This document shows positions 8,218 to 17,931 of a stretch of 64,000 bases of DNA, one piece after another. The notes beneath the pieces are model-generated. The model was not told the DNA's origin. It saw only the letters and a program-made list of their open reading frames with translations, and did not search any database. Positions within the stretch are counted from its first letter, which is position 1; every line of letters starts with the position of its first letter. Position numbers and translations under genes: made by a program. Location: assembly GCA_021817245.1 (NCBI GenBank), contig JAKAVQ010000005.1, positions 62,001 through 126,000 of the forward strand. Reading direction: 5' to 3'. The stretch is from Thermoplasmata archaeon. GTDB lineage: Archaea; Thermoplasmatota; Thermoplasmata; Lutacidiplasmatales; UBA184.

Positions 8218-11060
8218 CGGCGGGATCGAGAGGCGATCGGGGCGGCCCGGGGCAAAAGGGGCGCGAGGAAGCGGCCGGTGTGGGAGCGCGCGACCCGGCT
8301 CACCTCCTCGGGCGTCCCCTCCGCGATCACGTGACCGCCGGCGTCCCCGCCCTCGGGCCCGAGGTCGATCAGCCAGTCGGCCGACTTCAGGACGTCGAGG
8401 TTGTGCTCGATGACGACGACGGTGTTGCCGCCGGCCCGCAAGCGGAAGAGGACGGAGAGCAGCCGCTCGACGTCCGCGAAGTGGAGGCCGGTGGTCGGTT
8501 CGTCGAGGAGGTACAGCGTCTTCCCTGTCGGCGGCTTTGCGAGCTCGAAGGCGATCTTGATCCGTTGCGCCTCGCCGCCCGAGAGCGTGGTCGCGCTCTG
8601 GCCGAGGTGGATGTACCCGAGACCGACGTCCTGCAGGAGCTTCAGCCGGCTCGCGATGCGGCGCTGGAGGGAGAAGAACCCCAACGCCTCGTCGACCGTC
8701 ATGTCGAGGACGTCCGCGATCGTCTTCCCCTTGAACGTCACCTCGAGCGTCTCGGCGTTGAAGCGGCGGCCGTGGCACTCCTCGCACGTCACGTAGACGT
8801 CGGGGAGGAAGTGCATCTCGTAGCGGAGGACGCCGTCGCCCTCGCACGCCTCGCACCGCCCCCCCGCCACGTTGAAGCTGAACCGTCCGGGCGCGAAGCC
8901 GCGCGCTTTCGCCTCCGGAAGGCTCGCGAACAGCTCGCGGATCGGCGTCATGATGCCGGTGTACGTCGCCGGGTTCGACCGGGGAGTCCGGCCGATCGGC
9001 GACTGGTCGATGAAGAGCGCCCGGTCGATCTCGTCGATCCCCTCGATGTAATCGTGTCGGCCCGGGGTCGCGCGGCCGACCCCCAAGTGGCGCTGAACGG
9101 CCTTGAACAGGATCTCTTCGAGGATGGTCGACTTGCCGCTCCCCGACACCCCCGAGAGCGCCACGAACAGCCCGAGCGGGATCCGTACGTCGTCCCCCTT
9201 CAGGTTCCGCTCCCGCGGACCCCGGATCGTGAGCAGGCGTCCGGCAGGTCGCGCGCGCTGGTCGGGGACGAAGATCGCGCGGCGCCCGGAAAGGAAATCC
9301 GCCGTGATCGACCTCGGGGTTCCCGCGATGCGATCCGGCGGGCCCGAGTAGAGGACCTCCCCACCGTGGACGCCCGCCCCGGGTCCGAGATCGACGAGCC
9401 AGTCCGACTCCCGCATTGTCATCTCGTCATGCTCGACGACGAGCAGCGTGTTGCCGACGTCGCGCAGCGCCTTCAGGGTCGCGAGGAGTCGGGCATGGTC
9501 CCGGGGATGGAGACCGATCGACGGCTCGTCCAGGATGTAGAGGACGCCGACCAGGCCCGAGCCGATCTGGGTCGCGAGCGCGATCCGTTCCGACTCACCG
9601 CCCGAGAGCGTCCCCGACCCGCGGTCCAGGGTCAGGTAGGTGAGCCCGACGTTCTCGAGGAACCCGAGGCGGGCGCGGATCTCCTTCACGACCTGTCCGA
9701 CGATCTGTTGGTCCCGATCGGCGAGCGGCAGGTCGCGGAAGAACGCGACCGCGTCCAGCACGGTCATGCCGGCCGCGTCGGCGATCGACCGTCCCTGGAC
9801 GGTCACGGCGAGGCTCTCGGGCTTGAGTCGCCGGCCCCGGCACGACCGGCAGGGGACGAACGACATGAACCCGAGGTAGTACTCCTTCGCGCCCTCGCTC
9901 TTGGTCGCTTTCCAGCGGCGCTCGACCGCGTTGACGAGTCCCTCCCGCAGCCAGCCGGAGCCGTACCACCACTCGCCCGCTCCCCCGACCGACCCACCGA
10001 CCTCCCGGGTCGAGCCGTACATCATCGCCTTCCAGGCATCGGCCGAGAGCTCGCGCGCCGGCCGCCGCGGGTCGTAACCGAACGCCCGCCCGAACCGAGC
10101 GATCGAAGCGGCGCTCGGGGTCAGTCCCCAGACCACGATCGCCTTGCCGAGCGGCTTGTCCTTGTCCGGGACGATGCGCTCGGGGTCGGCGTGCAGCGTC
10201 GCCCCGATGCCGAGGCACTCGGGACAGGCTCCCTGGGGGTTGTTGAACGAGAACATCCGAGGTGTGAGCTCTTCGACCGAGAACCCGCAGACCGGACAGG
10301 CCCGTCGGCTCGAGAACGTCTCGCGAGCGCCGCCCGGTCGCCGGAGGACGACGAGCCCGTCGCCGAGCTCGCGCGCGAGGGCGAGGGACTCCGCGAGCCG
10401 GCTCGCTTCGGCGTCGGTGACCTCGAAGCCGTCGACCACCACCTCGATCGTGTGTTTCTTGTTCTTGCCGAGCCGCACCTCGGGCCCGGGCAGCCGCACT
10501 TCGACCCCGTCGATGACGAACCGTCGGTAGCCGGCCTTGCGCAGGCGCTCGAGGACATCGCGGTGCTCGCCCTTCTTGCCGCGCACGACGGGGGCGAGGA
10601 GGTCGATCCTCTCCCCCGCGGCCCGCGCGCGGATCGCCTCGGCGATACGATCGATCGACTGAGGGGCGATCTCCTCCCCGTCGTTCGGGCAGTGAGGGAC
10701 CCCGATGCGCGCGAAGAGCAGGCGAAGATAATCGTAGATCTCCGTGACGGTACCGACGGTCGAGCGGGGATTGCGGCTCCCGGACCGCTGCTCGATCGCG
10801 ATCGACGGCGAGAGCCCTTCGATCGCGTCGACGTCGGGCTTGTCGAGCTGCCCGAGGAACTGACGAGCGTAGGAGGAAAGGCTCTCGATGTACCGTCGCT
10901 GCCCCTCCGCGTAGAGGGTGTCGAAGGCGAGCGACGACTTGCCCGAGCCGCTCACCCCGGTGATCACGATGAACTGGCCGCGGGGCAGCTCGAGGGAGAC
11001 GTTCTTCAGGTTGTGCTGGCGCGCGCCGCGGATGCGGATCACGTCGGACGGCTCGGGCAT
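8214..11060 (-). CDS. uvrA: Excinuclease ABC subunit A
   Basis: The damage-sensing ATPase of bacterial-type nucleotide excision repair, here in an archaeon and so probably acquired long ago from bacteria. The 948 residues include two ABC modules. The first Walker A is GVSGSGKSS, near residue 35, and the second is GVSGSGKST, near residue 640; each has an LSGGE signature ([15 protein letters not shown] and [13 protein letters not shown]). Zinc-finger cysteines are present as CPVC...CPEC in the first half and CEAC...CEEC in the second. It lies between the creatininase-family gene upstream and uvrC downstream, all in one direction. Confidence 0.97.
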   Translation of the reverse strand: MPEPSDVIRIRGARQHNLKNVSLELPRGQFIVITGVSGSGKSSLAFDTLYAEGQRRYIESLSSYARQFLGQLDKPDVDAIEGLSPSIAIEQRSGSRNPRSTVGTVTEIYDYLRLLFARIGVPHCPNDGEEIAPQSIDRIAEAIRARAAGERIDLLAPVVRGKKGEHRDVLERLRKAGYRRFVIDGVEVRLPGPEVRLGKNKKHTIEVVVDGFEVTDAEASRLAESLALARELGDGLVVLRRPGGARETFSSRRACPVCGFSVEELTPRMFSFNNPQGACPECLGIGATLHADPERIVPDKDKPLGKAIVVWGLTPSAASIARFGRAFGYDPRRPARELSADAWKAMMYGSTREVGGSVGGAGEWWYGSGWLREGLVNAVERRWKATKSEGAKEYYLGFMSFVPCRSCRGRRLKPESLAVTVQGRSIADAAGMTVLDAVAFFRDLPLADRDQQIVGQVVKEIRARLGFLENVGLTYLTLDRGSGTLSGGESERIALATQIGSGLVGVLYILDEPSIGLHPRDHARLLATLKALRDVGNTLLVVEHDEMTMRESDWLVDLGPGAGVHGGEVLYSGPPDRIAGTPRSITADFLSGRRAIFVPDQRARPAGRLLTIRGPRERNLKGDDVRIPLGLFVALSGVSGSGKSTILEEILFKAVQRHLGVGRATPGRHDYIEGIDEIDRALFIDQSPIGRTPRSNPATYTGIMTPIRELFASLPEAKARGFAPGRFSFNVAGGRCEACEGDGVLRYEMHFLPDVYVTCEECHGRRFNAETLEVTFKGKTIADVLDMTVDEALGFFSLQRRIASRLKLLQDVGLGYIHLGQSATTLSGGEAQRIKIAFELAKPPTGKTLYLLDEPTTGLHFADVERLLSVLFRLRAGGNTVVVIEHNLDVLKSADWLIDLGPEGGDAGGHVIAEGTPEEVSRVARSHTGRFLAPLLPRAAPIASRSRR

Positions 11061-11079
11061 CGTTCGACCTCGGGTCGGC

Positions 11080-11805
11080 TCACCGCGGGAGGAGCGCCGC
11101 GACGGTCTCCGTCAAGCGGGCGAGGACGTGTTCCTGGACCCGTCGACCGAGCTCGGCCGACGCGCCGCGGGAATCGCCGATGACGCTCTCGGGCCAGTCG
11201 TCCGGCCGCGGGGCGCCGGGAACGAACGGGCTGTGCCGGTACCGGCCGACGGGCCGCTCTCGGCCCACCGACGCGGGGGCGATCGCGAGGACCCGGGAGG
11301 TCTCGAGAAGACCGGCGTGGCCGTCGTCGGCCGGTGACTCGCGCCCCCGCAGCTCGTAGACGAAGTCATAGTCGGAGAGGACGACCACGCGGACCGAAGG
11401 GTGTTCCCGCATCGTTCGGTCGCCCGCCTCGCGGAGCGCGGCCATGTGACCGCGTTCGGCATGGCCCGAAAGGACGAGGAGCCGGCGGACGCCGGTCCGT
11501 GCGAGCTCGCCGAGGACCGCGGCCGCGTGGTCCTCGAGCTCGGGGATCGAGAGCGACACGGTCCCGGGGAACCCGCGGGCGGAGGGGGCGGACCCGTACG
11601 GTAGGGTCGGCGCCACAAGGCCCTCGGTTCGCTCGGCAAGGGCGAGCGCGGTCGCCTCGGCCTGGATCTGGTCGGCGCCGAGGGGCAGGTGGGGACCATG
11701 GGCCTCGAGCGCGCCGACCGGCAGGATGACGAGGGGGTTCTCGGCGAGGCGGCGCTCGAAGCTCCGCGAGTCGAGCTCGAGCAACCGGATCGGGTGGGAG
11801 GACAT
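11080..11805 (-). CDS. Creatininase-family amidohydrolase, possibly FAPy-nucleotide deformylase (ArfB-like)
   Basis: A 241-residue metal-dependent amidohydrolase of the creatininase family. The metal ligands sit in [18 protein letters not shown] (Glu, His, Asp), SGHAERGH and [10 protein letters not shown]. In archaea, members of this family include ArfB, which removes formyl from an early intermediate of riboflavin and F420 synthesis, so that is one candidate; a creatinine-like substrate is another. The ATG giving MSSHPIRL is chosen because a TATA-like box is centred 26 bases upstream, making it leaderless. It is 19 bases upstream of uvrA and probably shares its transcript. Confidence 0.8.
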   Translation of the reverse strand: MSSHPIRLLELDSRSFERRLAENPLVILPVGALEAHGPHLPLGADQIQAEATALALAERTEGLVAPTLPYGSAPSARGFPGTVSLSIPELEDHAAAVLGELARTGVRRLLVLSGHAERGHMAALREAGDRTMREHPSVRVVVLSDYDFVYELRGRESPADDGHAGLLETSRVLAIAPASVGRERPVGRYRHSPFVPGAPRPDDWPESVIGDSRGASAELGRRVQEHVLARLTETVAALLPR

Positions 11806-11826
11806 CGGGAAAATCACCGGTCGGGG

Positions 11827-11835
11827 CTATTTAAC
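11827..11835 (-). promoter_or_regulatory. TATA-like box for creatininase-family gene / uvrA / uvrC
   Basis: GTTAAATAG on the minus strand, centred 26 bases before the chosen ATG. It is the only clear A/T-rich element ahead of the three-gene minus-strand run, so it probably serves uvrA and uvrC too. Confidence 0.6.
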
Positions 11836-11933
11836 CCGGGCCGGGAGGCCGGGAAACGCCTTTCCGAGGGATTGACGAGAGCGCAGCTCTTAGGGCGACG
11901 ACGGCTCGGCCGCGGTTCGGCCGGCGCCGCGGA

Positions 11934-14396
11934 TTAGGGCGCGGTCGGTGCCGGACCCGGGGCGGTGGACGGCTCCGCGCCGGGTTCGGCCTTCGGACGA
12001 CGGCCACCGGCAGCGCGCGGGCGCGCGCGCTTCGCCGGCGGGGCCACCTTGCGTCGGGCTCGTTTCGTCCCGCCGGCCGCGCTTCGGGCCTTTGCGGTCT
12101 TAGGCTCCTTGGGCTCGGGCTTGGCCCGGGTCGGGCACGCGGGATTGATGCAGAGCGTCCAGGGGGGCCGACCGGCTTCGATCGCCGTGACGACCGGGGC
12201 GCGGCAGACCGGGCAGGGCGGCTGGTCCTTCTCGAGCTTGCCCCGTTGCGGCAAGGGGTAGGTCACCCGGCAGTTGGGGTACCCCGAGCAACCGACGAAC
12301 CGCTTGCCCGCGAACGAATAGCGGATGTGGAGCGGGCTCCCGCAGCTGGGGCAGACCCCGATCCGGAACGCCTTGTGGTGCTCGGCACACTCCGGGTTGA
12401 TGCAGTAGAGGTCCGGCCGCTGGCCACGGAAAGTGATCTTGACGCGCGGGACCTTACAGGTCCCGCAGAGGAACTCGGGCGCGGGCTCGACGAATCCCGC
12501 CGACGGCAGTGCGTACGTCGCGGTGCACGACGCCGGGTTGTTGACGCACTGGACCCAGCGGGCGCCGCGCGGGCTCCGGGCGAGCCGGAGCGCGCCCCCG
12601 CACTTCGCGCACGGGCCGACGAAATGCTGCCGGTCGAGCGCGCCCGTGAGGGTCTCCTTGACCCCCTCGGCATTCGCCGAGAGGAGCTGGTACGCATCGC
12701 GGAGCATTTCGCGGGACTCGGCGAGGACGTCCGACTTCTCCTTCTTCGACTCGGCGACGAGCTCCATGTCCTCCTCGAGCCGGTGCGTCATCTCCGGGCG
12801 CGTGATCACGGGAGCATGCGCGCGCAGCGCTTCGGTGACGGCGATCCCGGTCGAGGTCGGTTCGAGCTGCCGCTGGGCCACGTAGTGGCGGTCGAACAGC
12901 TTCTGGAGGACGTCGTGCCGCGTGCTCTTGGTGCCGAGCCCCAGGCGCTCCATCTCCTGGATGAGGGAGCCCTGGGTGAAGCGTCGCGGGGGCTTCGTCT
13001 GGTCCGACACGAGCCGGACGTCGCGGACCTCCACGGTCTCCCCTACGGCGAGCACCGGCAGGGCGACGTCGTCCGGGGTCGAGTAGGGATACACGCGATA
13101 CCAGCCCGGCTCCGTCACCCGGTGGCCCTTGCCTTCGAACCGCTCTCCGCGCACGTCGACCGCGGCGCGTCGAGACCAGCCCAGGGCGTCCGGCGAGACC
13201 GTGGCGAGGAAGCGGCGGACGACGAGCTCGTAGACCCGGGCATGGTCCGGTCGCAGCTTCTTCGGATCGACCGCGCCCGTCGGATAGATCGGGGGGTGGT
13301 CCGTCGTCTCGGTCCGGCCCCGCGTGGGCCGGAACGACGGCTGCTCGAGGACGTACGCGGCCGCCTCCGCGAATGGGCCCTCGCGGAACTTCTCGACCAG
13401 CGAGCGGAGCCCGAGGCCCCGGGGATAGACCGTGTTGTCCGTTCGGGGGTAGCTGATGAGGCCCTGCGTGTAGAGGTCCTCGGCGATCCGCATGACGGTC
13501 GCGGCGCCCAGGCCGAGTCGCGTCGCTTCGGCGACGAACAGGGTCGTGGAGAATGGCACCGGCGGGCGCCGGCGGGTCTCCTCCTCGGCGAACTCGCGGA
13601 CCACTCCGTCGGTCGCCCCCTCGACCCGCCGGAAGACCTGCTCCGCCTCCGCCTTCTCCTCCCAGATCCCGTGCCCGTGCGCGAGGCCGAACGTCTCCTC
13701 GCCCTTCGCCCCGGTCGCCCGCAGCTCCCAGAAGGGGGTCGGGGTGAACTCCTTGATCGCCTGGTCGCGCTCGACCAGGAGCGCCAGCGTCGGGGTTTGC
13801 ACCCGGCCCGCGGAGAGGAAGCTCCGCCCGCGCTGGCCCGACGTCAGGGAGAGGTACCGCGTCAACAGCGCCCCCCACACGAGGTCGATCTCCTGCCGCG
13901 CCTCGGCCGCCTCCGCGAGCGCCCGGTCGAGCTTTTCGAGGTGCGTGAAGCTCTGCTCGATCGCGTCCCGGGTGAGGGCGCTGTAGCGGGCCCGCGCGAC
14001 CTCGATCGTCGGGTGGACCTTCTGGAGCAGCTCGAGGCACTCGAGCCCGATCAGCTCCCCTTCCCGGTCGAAATCGGTCGCGATGATCACCCGGTCGAAG
14101 CTGCGGACCAGATGCTGGAGCGCGGTGACGATCCCGCGTTCGGTGACGCGTTTGTGCGGGACGGTCTCGAGCAGCCGAGGCAGGCCCGCGAGGGACCACT
14201 CCGCGAGTTCGGCGGGATAGTCGAGCTCGACGATATGCCCCCGCAGTCCGGTGACGGCGTACGGGCCCTCGGGCCGATCGAACTCGAAGACGGTCGTCCC
14301 TTCGATCCGGGTCCGTTTCATCCGTCCGTCGGAGAGAACCACCGCGATGCGGAGCGCGGTGTTGAACTTCTCGCTGATCACGAGGGTGCGGTTCAC
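11934..14396 (-). CDS. topA: DNA topoisomerase I (type IA) with C-terminal zinc fingers
   Basis: Relaxes negatively supercoiled DNA by single-strand passage. The 820-residue protein starts with the Toprim domain (LVISEKFNTALRIA, and FDREGELIG for the metal site). The active-site Tyr is in LISYPRTDNTVYP. The gate domains follow, then about four C-terminal Cys4 zinc-ribbon units (for example CAKCGG...CVNNPASC, CPSCGSPL, CPVCRAP...CINPAC). The last 60 residues are a Lys/Ala/Pro-rich basic tail. The GTG start (MNRTLVISEK) lies 31 bases after the centre of a TATA-like box, favouring it over longer readings. Confidence 0.95.
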   Translation of the reverse strand: MNRTLVISEKFNTALRIAVVLSDGRMKRTRIEGTTVFEFDRPEGPYAVTGLRGHIVELDYPAELAEWSLAGLPRLLETVPHKRVTERGIVTALQHLVRSFDRVIIATDFDREGELIGLECLELLQKVHPTIEVARARYSALTRDAIEQSFTHLEKLDRALAEAAEARQEIDLVWGALLTRYLSLTSGQRGRSFLSAGRVQTPTLALLVERDQAIKEFTPTPFWELRATGAKGEETFGLAHGHGIWEEKAEAEQVFRRVEGATDGVVREFAEEETRRRPPVPFSTTLFVAEATRLGLGAATVMRIAEDLYTQGLISYPRTDNTVYPRGLGLRSLVEKFREGPFAEAAAYVLEQPSFRPTRGRTETTDHPPIYPTGAVDPKKLRPDHARVYELVVRRFLATVSPDALGWSRRAAVDVRGERFEGKGHRVTEPGWYRVYPYSTPDDVALPVLAVGETVEVRDVRLVSDQTKPPRRFTQGSLIQEMERLGLGTKSTRHDVLQKLFDRHYVAQRQLEPTSTGIAVTEALRAHAPVITRPEMTHRLEEDMELVAESKKEKSDVLAESREMLRDAYQLLSANAEGVKETLTGALDRQHFVGPCAKCGGALRLARSPRGARWVQCVNNPASCTATYALPSAGFVEPAPEFLCGTCKVPRVKITFRGQRPDLYCINPECAEHHKAFRIGVCPSCGSPLHIRYSFAGKRFVGCSGYPNCRVTYPLPQRGKLEKDQPPCPVCRAPVVTAIEAGRPPWTLCINPACPTRAKPEPKEPKTAKARSAAGGTKRARRKVAPPAKRARPRAAGGRRPKAEPGAEPSTAPGPAPTAP

Positions 14397-14423
14397 GGCC
14401 CGGTCTTCAGGCGGCGGGCGGTA

Positions 14424-14430
14424 GATAAAC
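14424..14430 (-). promoter_or_regulatory. TATA-like box for topA
   Basis: GTTTATC on the minus strand, centred about 31 bases before the GTG start, so the topA mRNA is probably nearly leaderless. Confidence 0.55.
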
Positions 14431-14547
14431 TGAAGGGAGGGCCGGCGACGACCGGCCGCCCCGAACGCCGGCGCGCGCGTTCGAGAACGGGTCGGGGACG
14501 CGGTGCGGCCCGACGAGGCACCGCGGGCCAGGGCCCCGCCCGTCACT

Positions 14548-14555
14548 CTTTTTAC
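14548..14555 (+). promoter_or_regulatory. TATA-like box for tRNA-Phe
   Basis: CTTTTTAC stands in a GC-rich context about 30 bases before the first base of the tRNA, the normal distance for an archaeal promoter giving a short 5' leader. Confidence 0.55.
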
Positions 14556-14581
14556 GGTGGCGTCGGTCCGGTCCCTTCGGC

Positions 14582-14655
14582 GCCGCGGTAACTCAGTTTG
14601 GGAGAGTGCAAGACTGAAGATCTTGAAGCCGCCGGTTCAAGCCCGGCCCGCGGCA
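14582..14655 (+). tRNA. tRNA-Phe (anticodon GAA)
   Basis: A full cloverleaf can be folded. The acceptor stem pairs GCCGCGG (14582-14588) with CCGCGGC (14648-14654), followed by discriminator A. The anticodon stem pairs CAAGA with TCTTG around the loop CTGAAGA, with anticodon GAA at 14616-14618. The T arm is GCCGG-TTCAAGC-CCGGC. There is no intron, and CCA is not encoded. Confidence 0.97.
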
Positions 14656-14714
14656 CTCCCGCTCCCGCCCCGGGGGTCGTGCCCCGAACGGGGCGGGCAC
14701 CGACCTTCCGTCCC

Positions 14715-15260
14715 TTAGAGGACGGTCATCGTGCCGGTCATGTACCCCGGCACGCCCATCGGGGCGCCTTCGAAGCCGTTCGTCCCGCACGGGGCGTCGC
14801 AGAGCCATACGAACGCGCCGGTCTGGTTCAGCCAGAGCGTGAACGTCACGGTGCTCTCGCCGGGGCTCAGGACGTTGACTCCCAGCGTCGGGATGGAGAA
14901 GGTGTGCGCCACGTTGCCCCAGCCGATCTGCGAGGTCGGCGCGCTACCGTTTACCGACTCGACATTGCCCTGGGTGCCGGTCACGTTGCAGTCGCATCCG
15001 GGGAACGAAGCGGTGGCGTCCGTGTCGACGATCTTCACGCGGACCTCTCCCTTCGGGACGGAGAAGTTTGCGGGAGAGTACGCCGGGAAGCCGTTCGTCG
15101 GATTGACCCGGACCGTGAGGTTAATATAGCTGACGGTCACCGCGGCGTTCGCGGTCCCCGCCGAAGCCGGCGCCTCGGCCGCGATCGCGAACCCTCCGAC
15201 CACCACGACCAGGACCGCGGCGACCAGGGCCACCGTCCCGTACCACGTTGCATCTCGCAT
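14715..15260 (-). CDS. Secreted or membrane-anchored cupredoxin-like protein with a degenerate copper site
   Basis: A 181-residue exported protein: a hydrophobic N-terminal segment (about residues 8-30) serves as signal or anchor, and the rest is a beta-rich domain. It ends in a cupredoxin-like pattern: a His in NVAHTFSIP, then WLCDAPCGTNGFEGAPM, then PGYMTGTMTVL. The C-x3-C-G spacing recalls the CuA site of oxidase subunit II, but the His expected after the second Cys is missing. Another Cys pair (PGCDC) could form a disulfide. Copper binding is therefore uncertain. It is divergent from a Nudix-like gene with a shared promoter region. Confidence 0.65.
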   Translation of the reverse strand: MRDATWYGTVALVAAVLVVVVGGFAIAAEAPASAGTANAAVTVSYINLTVRVNPTNGFPAYSPANFSVPKGEVRVKIVDTDATASFPGCDCNVTGTQGNVESVNGSAPTSQIGWGNVAHTFSIPTLGVNVLSPGESTVTFTLWLNQTGAFVWLCDAPCGTNGFEGAPMGVPGYMTGTMTVL

Positions 15261-15307
15261 ACGTCGAAAAGGGGGCCGGGGAGGGGGATATTGGGGCCGT
15301 GAAGTGG

Positions 15308-15320
15308 AATTTACTAAAAC
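15308..15320. promoter_or_regulatory. Shared A/T-rich promoter element between two divergent genes
   Basis: AATTTACTAAAAC can act as a TATA-like box in both directions. It lies about 50 bases from the cupredoxin-like start on the minus strand and 60 bases from the Nudix-like start on the plus strand, leaving 25-35 base leaders each way. Confidence 0.4.
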
Positions 15321-15378
15321 GGGGACCGTACCGGTGGGGCCCCACCAGCCTCATCCGCCGCCCGCTCCTCGGTGTCCC

Positions 15379-15945
15379 ATGAACGATCCCCGTAGGTTCG
15401 CGCGGCTGCGTGGCGGTGACCGATCCGCCGGCCCAGGTTTCTCCGTGGTCCCGTCCGACGGCATGTGCCTGTCCGCGTACCTCGTCGTTCGTCCCCCTTC
15501 CGACGAGCGGAAGGTGCTGCTGGGGCGGCTCGATCCCTCGGCGGAGTGGCTCGAGGTGGGAGGGCTCACTCCGGACCGGGTCCGGTCGATCGGAGACCGC
15601 TGGATGCTCCCGTCGTGCCACCTGCTTCTGCTGGAGTCCCCCGACGACGCCGCCCGCCGTATCGCGCGGGAGCAGCTCGCCTCCGAGCTGCCCCGGGTCG
15701 AGGGCCTTTCCGTGCATTCGGAAGGTTACCGTCGGCCGGGGGAGACCGAGGGGGACCCGCACTGGGACCTCCAGTTCGTCTACCGAGTGCGCTGGTCCTC
15801 CGACCGCCCTCCGGTCGCCCCGGTCTGGCGGGAGCTCGCCTTCCGGGACCTTGACCGGCTCCCGCGCGAAGAGATCGCCCGGGCGCAGGGCGACGTGCTC
15901 GACCTCGTCGGCCTCTCGCCCGGGGCGGGCCGGGGTCGCGCCTAG
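15379..15945 (+). CDS. Nudix-like protein without a canonical Nudix box
   Basis: A 188-residue cytoplasmic protein. The fold order resembles Nudix hydrolases: a beta segment MCLSAYLVVRPP, then VLLGRLDPSAEWLEVGG, then a helix and strand pattern ending with WDLQFVYRVRW. The catalytic GX5EX7REUXEEXGU motif is not present; the expected place reads DDAARRIAREQLASELP with no Glu pair. It may be a divergent or inactive member. ATG 15379 is preferred over an upstream start because the extra 25 residues are Pro/His-rich and lie over the probable leader. It overlaps the convergent DUF35 gene by 4 bases. Confidence 0.55.
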   Translation: MNDPRRFARLRGGDRSAGPGFSVVPSDGMCLSAYLVVRPPSDERKVLLGRLDPSAEWLEVGGLTPDRVRSIGDRWMLPSCHLLLLESPDDAARRIAREQLASELPRVEGLSVHSEGYRRPGETEGDPHWDLQFVYRVRWSSDRPPVAPVWRELAFRDLDRLPREEIARAQGDVLDLVGLSPGAGRGRA

Positions 15946-16469
15946 CGCGCCGGCACGAACCAGACGTCGGTGATCGAGTACTTCGGGTTCGGATCGAAGC
16001 GGGCCTCGACCGGCATCCCCACGTAGAGGTCGGACTCGACGCAGTCCTTCAGACGGACGAGCAGCAGGCTGCCCACCCGGTCGAACTCCACCAGCGCGAG
16101 ATTGTACGGGGTCTCCTTCAGGAACGCTTCGCTGCCGAAGTGGCACGTCGTCCAGGAGTGGACCCGGCCCCGGGTCGGGAGGTCGATCCACTCGGTCGGC
16201 GCCCCGCACACCATGCAGTGGCTGCGCGGCGTCCCGTAGACGAAGCCACACTTCGGTTTCCGGCACTTCGAGCCCCGGAGCCGCCCCTCGGCCAGCCCGA
16301 GGAAGAACGGGGAGTCCTCCGCGTAACTGTGGATGTACGTGATTGAGTAGGGGTTGCGGATAATCAGGCTCTCGACGCCGTCGGCGTCCCGGAAGATTGC
16401 CGCCCCGCTCAGGTCGAGCTCCGCCTGAACGTCCCGGAACTTCGAGTACGCCGGGGGACGGGACGTCAT
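15942..16469 (-). CDS. DUF35 OB-fold/zinc-ribbon protein, partner of the adjacent thiolase
   Basis: DUF35 proteins bind thiolase-family enzymes and help hold acyl-CoA; in archaea they bridge acetoacetyl-CoA thiolase and HMG-CoA synthase. This 175-residue protein has the N-terminal helix, a rubredoxin-like ribbon with Cys at CRKPKC and CMVC, and the OB-fold with TRGRVHSWTTC. Its ATG overlaps the thiolase stop (ATGA), so the two are made together. There is no HMG-CoA synthase beside it. Confidence 0.88.
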   Translation of the reverse strand: MTSRPPAYSKFRDVQAELDLSGAAIFRDADGVESLIIRNPYSITYIHSYAEDSPFFLGLAEGRLRGSKCRKPKCGFVYGTPRSHCMVCGAPTEWIDLPTRGRVHSWTTCHFGSEAFLKETPYNLALVEFDRVGSLLLVRLKDCVESDLYVGMPVEARFDPNPKYSITDVWFVPAR

Positions 16470-17806
16470 CGGAACCCCCTCTCGAGGATCGAGACCGTCA
16501 CGCTCGAGCCGGTACCGGCGTGGCTGTGGATCGCACCGCGGCGGGGGCGGTCGAGCTGGAGCGCCGGGTCCCCGAAGTGCTTCGGGACCGTCCCCTGGAG
16601 CTGCCAAAAGGCAAAGACGCCCTGCATGAGGCCGGTCGCCCCGACCGGGTGACCGCACGCGATCAGGCCGCCCGACGGGTTCACGGGGATCGCGCCCGCC
16701 TGGGGGGTCGGGAACCCGTAGTCAATCCCCGAAAGGAACGGGTCGCCCCGCTCGACAAAGTCGTACCCCTCGCCGTACTTGCAGAGGCCAAGGTCTTCGT
16801 AGGTCTGGATCTCGCTCGAGGCGTAGGCGTCGTGGAGCTCGATGAAGTCGAGCTCCGTGTTCGGGTTCGAGATACCGGCCATACGGTACGCCTCGAGGCC
16901 GGCGGCCCGCCCGGCGCGGAACGAGTGCACCCCCGGATAGCGGAGCTCCTCGTAGTCCTTCGCCTTCTCGTGCGGCATCAGCGGGACCTTGCCGAACGGT
17001 CGGTCGGCGAGCCGCATGGTGTCGGTCCCGCAACCGACCCCGGTGACCCGGACGGGCCGGTCGGTGAACTCCTTCGCGCGCTGCTCGGTGCAGAGGACCG
17101 CGACCGCGGCGCCGTCGCTCATGGTGCAGATCTGCTCCCGTGTCAACGGGTAGCTGATCATCTCGGAACGCAGGACGTCGTCGACCGTGAGCCGCTTCGG
17201 GTACTGGGCGTACGGGTTGTGGAGCGCGTTCAGGTGGTTCTTCACCGAGACCTTGCTCATGATGCGCGAGCCCTCCGCGATCGCGAGCCGCTGTGCCTCC
17301 CGCTCGTCCGTCACGTGGCCGAACTTCCCGAGGCGCAGGTACTCGTAGATGTGACGGACGACCATCAGTGCGTAGTAGCCCGTGTAGAAGCCTCCCAACG
17401 GGAAGTCGAAGTTCGTGTCCGAGGCGAGGGCGATGAACTCGTTGCCCTTCCACGTCGGCACCCGGCTCATCGTCTCGTACCCCGCGGCGAGACAGACGTC
17501 CATCCGTCCGCTCGCGACCGCCTCGTAGGCGGCCTGGAAGCACTCGCCGCCCGTCGCCCCGCCCCACTCGATGCGGACGGACCCCTTCGGGTTGAGACCC
17601 AGGTAGTCCTGGACCATGCTCGCCGCCTTCAGCTGGCGGGAGAAGTGGTCGGAGAAGTACGAGATGCGGCTCCCGTCGATGCGATCGGCCGTGAGCCCGG
17701 GGATCCCCTTCAGCGCGTAGTCGTACGCCCGCTTCACCATCAGGCGGAAGTCCATCGCCGGGTGCGCCTTCGCGAACTTGGTGACGCCGCCGGTCACCAT
17801 GTACAC
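16466..17806 (-). CDS. Thiolase-family acyltransferase (acetyl-CoA acetyltransferase/SCP2 type)
   Basis: A 446-residue thiolase fold protein with VYMVTGGVTKFAK at the start, GGATGGECFQAA near the nucleophile position, HDAYASSEIQTYEDLG and GHPVGATGLMQG. The nucleophilic Cys would be the one in GGECF; the second catalytic pair (His in GHPVGA) is present, but the usual C-terminal CxG motif is not seen, as in SCP2-type thiolases. Substrate unknown: mevalonate entry or fatty acid breakdown are options. GTG at 17806 is chosen because the sequence upstream in frame is Arg-rich and uses A/T-ending codons unlike real genes here. Confidence 0.85.
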   Translation of the reverse strand: MYMVTGGVTKFAKAHPAMDFRLMVKRAYDYALKGIPGLTADRIDGSRISYFSDHFSRQLKAASMVQDYLGLNPKGSVRIEWGGATGGECFQAAYEAVASGRMDVCLAAGYETMSRVPTWKGNEFIALASDTNFDFPLGGFYTGYYALMVVRHIYEYLRLGKFGHVTDEREAQRLAIAEGSRIMSKVSVKNHLNALHNPYAQYPKRLTVDDVLRSEMISYPLTREQICTMSDGAAVAVLCTEQRAKEFTDRPVRVTGVGCGTDTMRLADRPFGKVPLMPHEKAKDYEELRYPGVHSFRAGRAAGLEAYRMAGISNPNTELDFIELHDAYASSEIQTYEDLGLCKYGEGYDFVERGDPFLSGIDYGFPTPQAGAIPVNPSGGLIACGHPVGATGLMQGVFAFWQLQGTVPKHFGDPALQLDRPRRGAIHSHAGTGSSVTVSILERGFR

Positions 17807-17931
17807 CCGTCGCCCCTTCGTGGTCGGGGTAAGCCGGCGGGCAGGTCGGGCGCGTCGGGCGGTGCGTCGGCGGGCTGGGCGAGTTCTTCGTGGTGGCACG
17901 CGGATCCCTCGCGAGCCCCAACGGGCCCCGG

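Noticed and set aside
8280-11183. 967-residue open frame on the plus strand opposite uvrA
   Set aside because: uvrA is certain on the other strand. High GC at third positions leaves the antisense frame open; the product is low-complexity Arg/Asp/Leu with no family features.
12246-14591. 781-residue open frame on the plus strand opposite topA
   Set aside because: An antisense shadow of topA; no domain, promoter or ribosome site of its own.
14609-14630. Intron in tRNA-Phe
   Set aside because: The anticodon arm folds directly with a 7-base loop and a 5-bp stem, so no intron is present.
15379-15945. Functional Nudix hydrolase call
   Set aside because: The fold order is similar, but the Nudix box is absent, so only a Nudix-like call is given.
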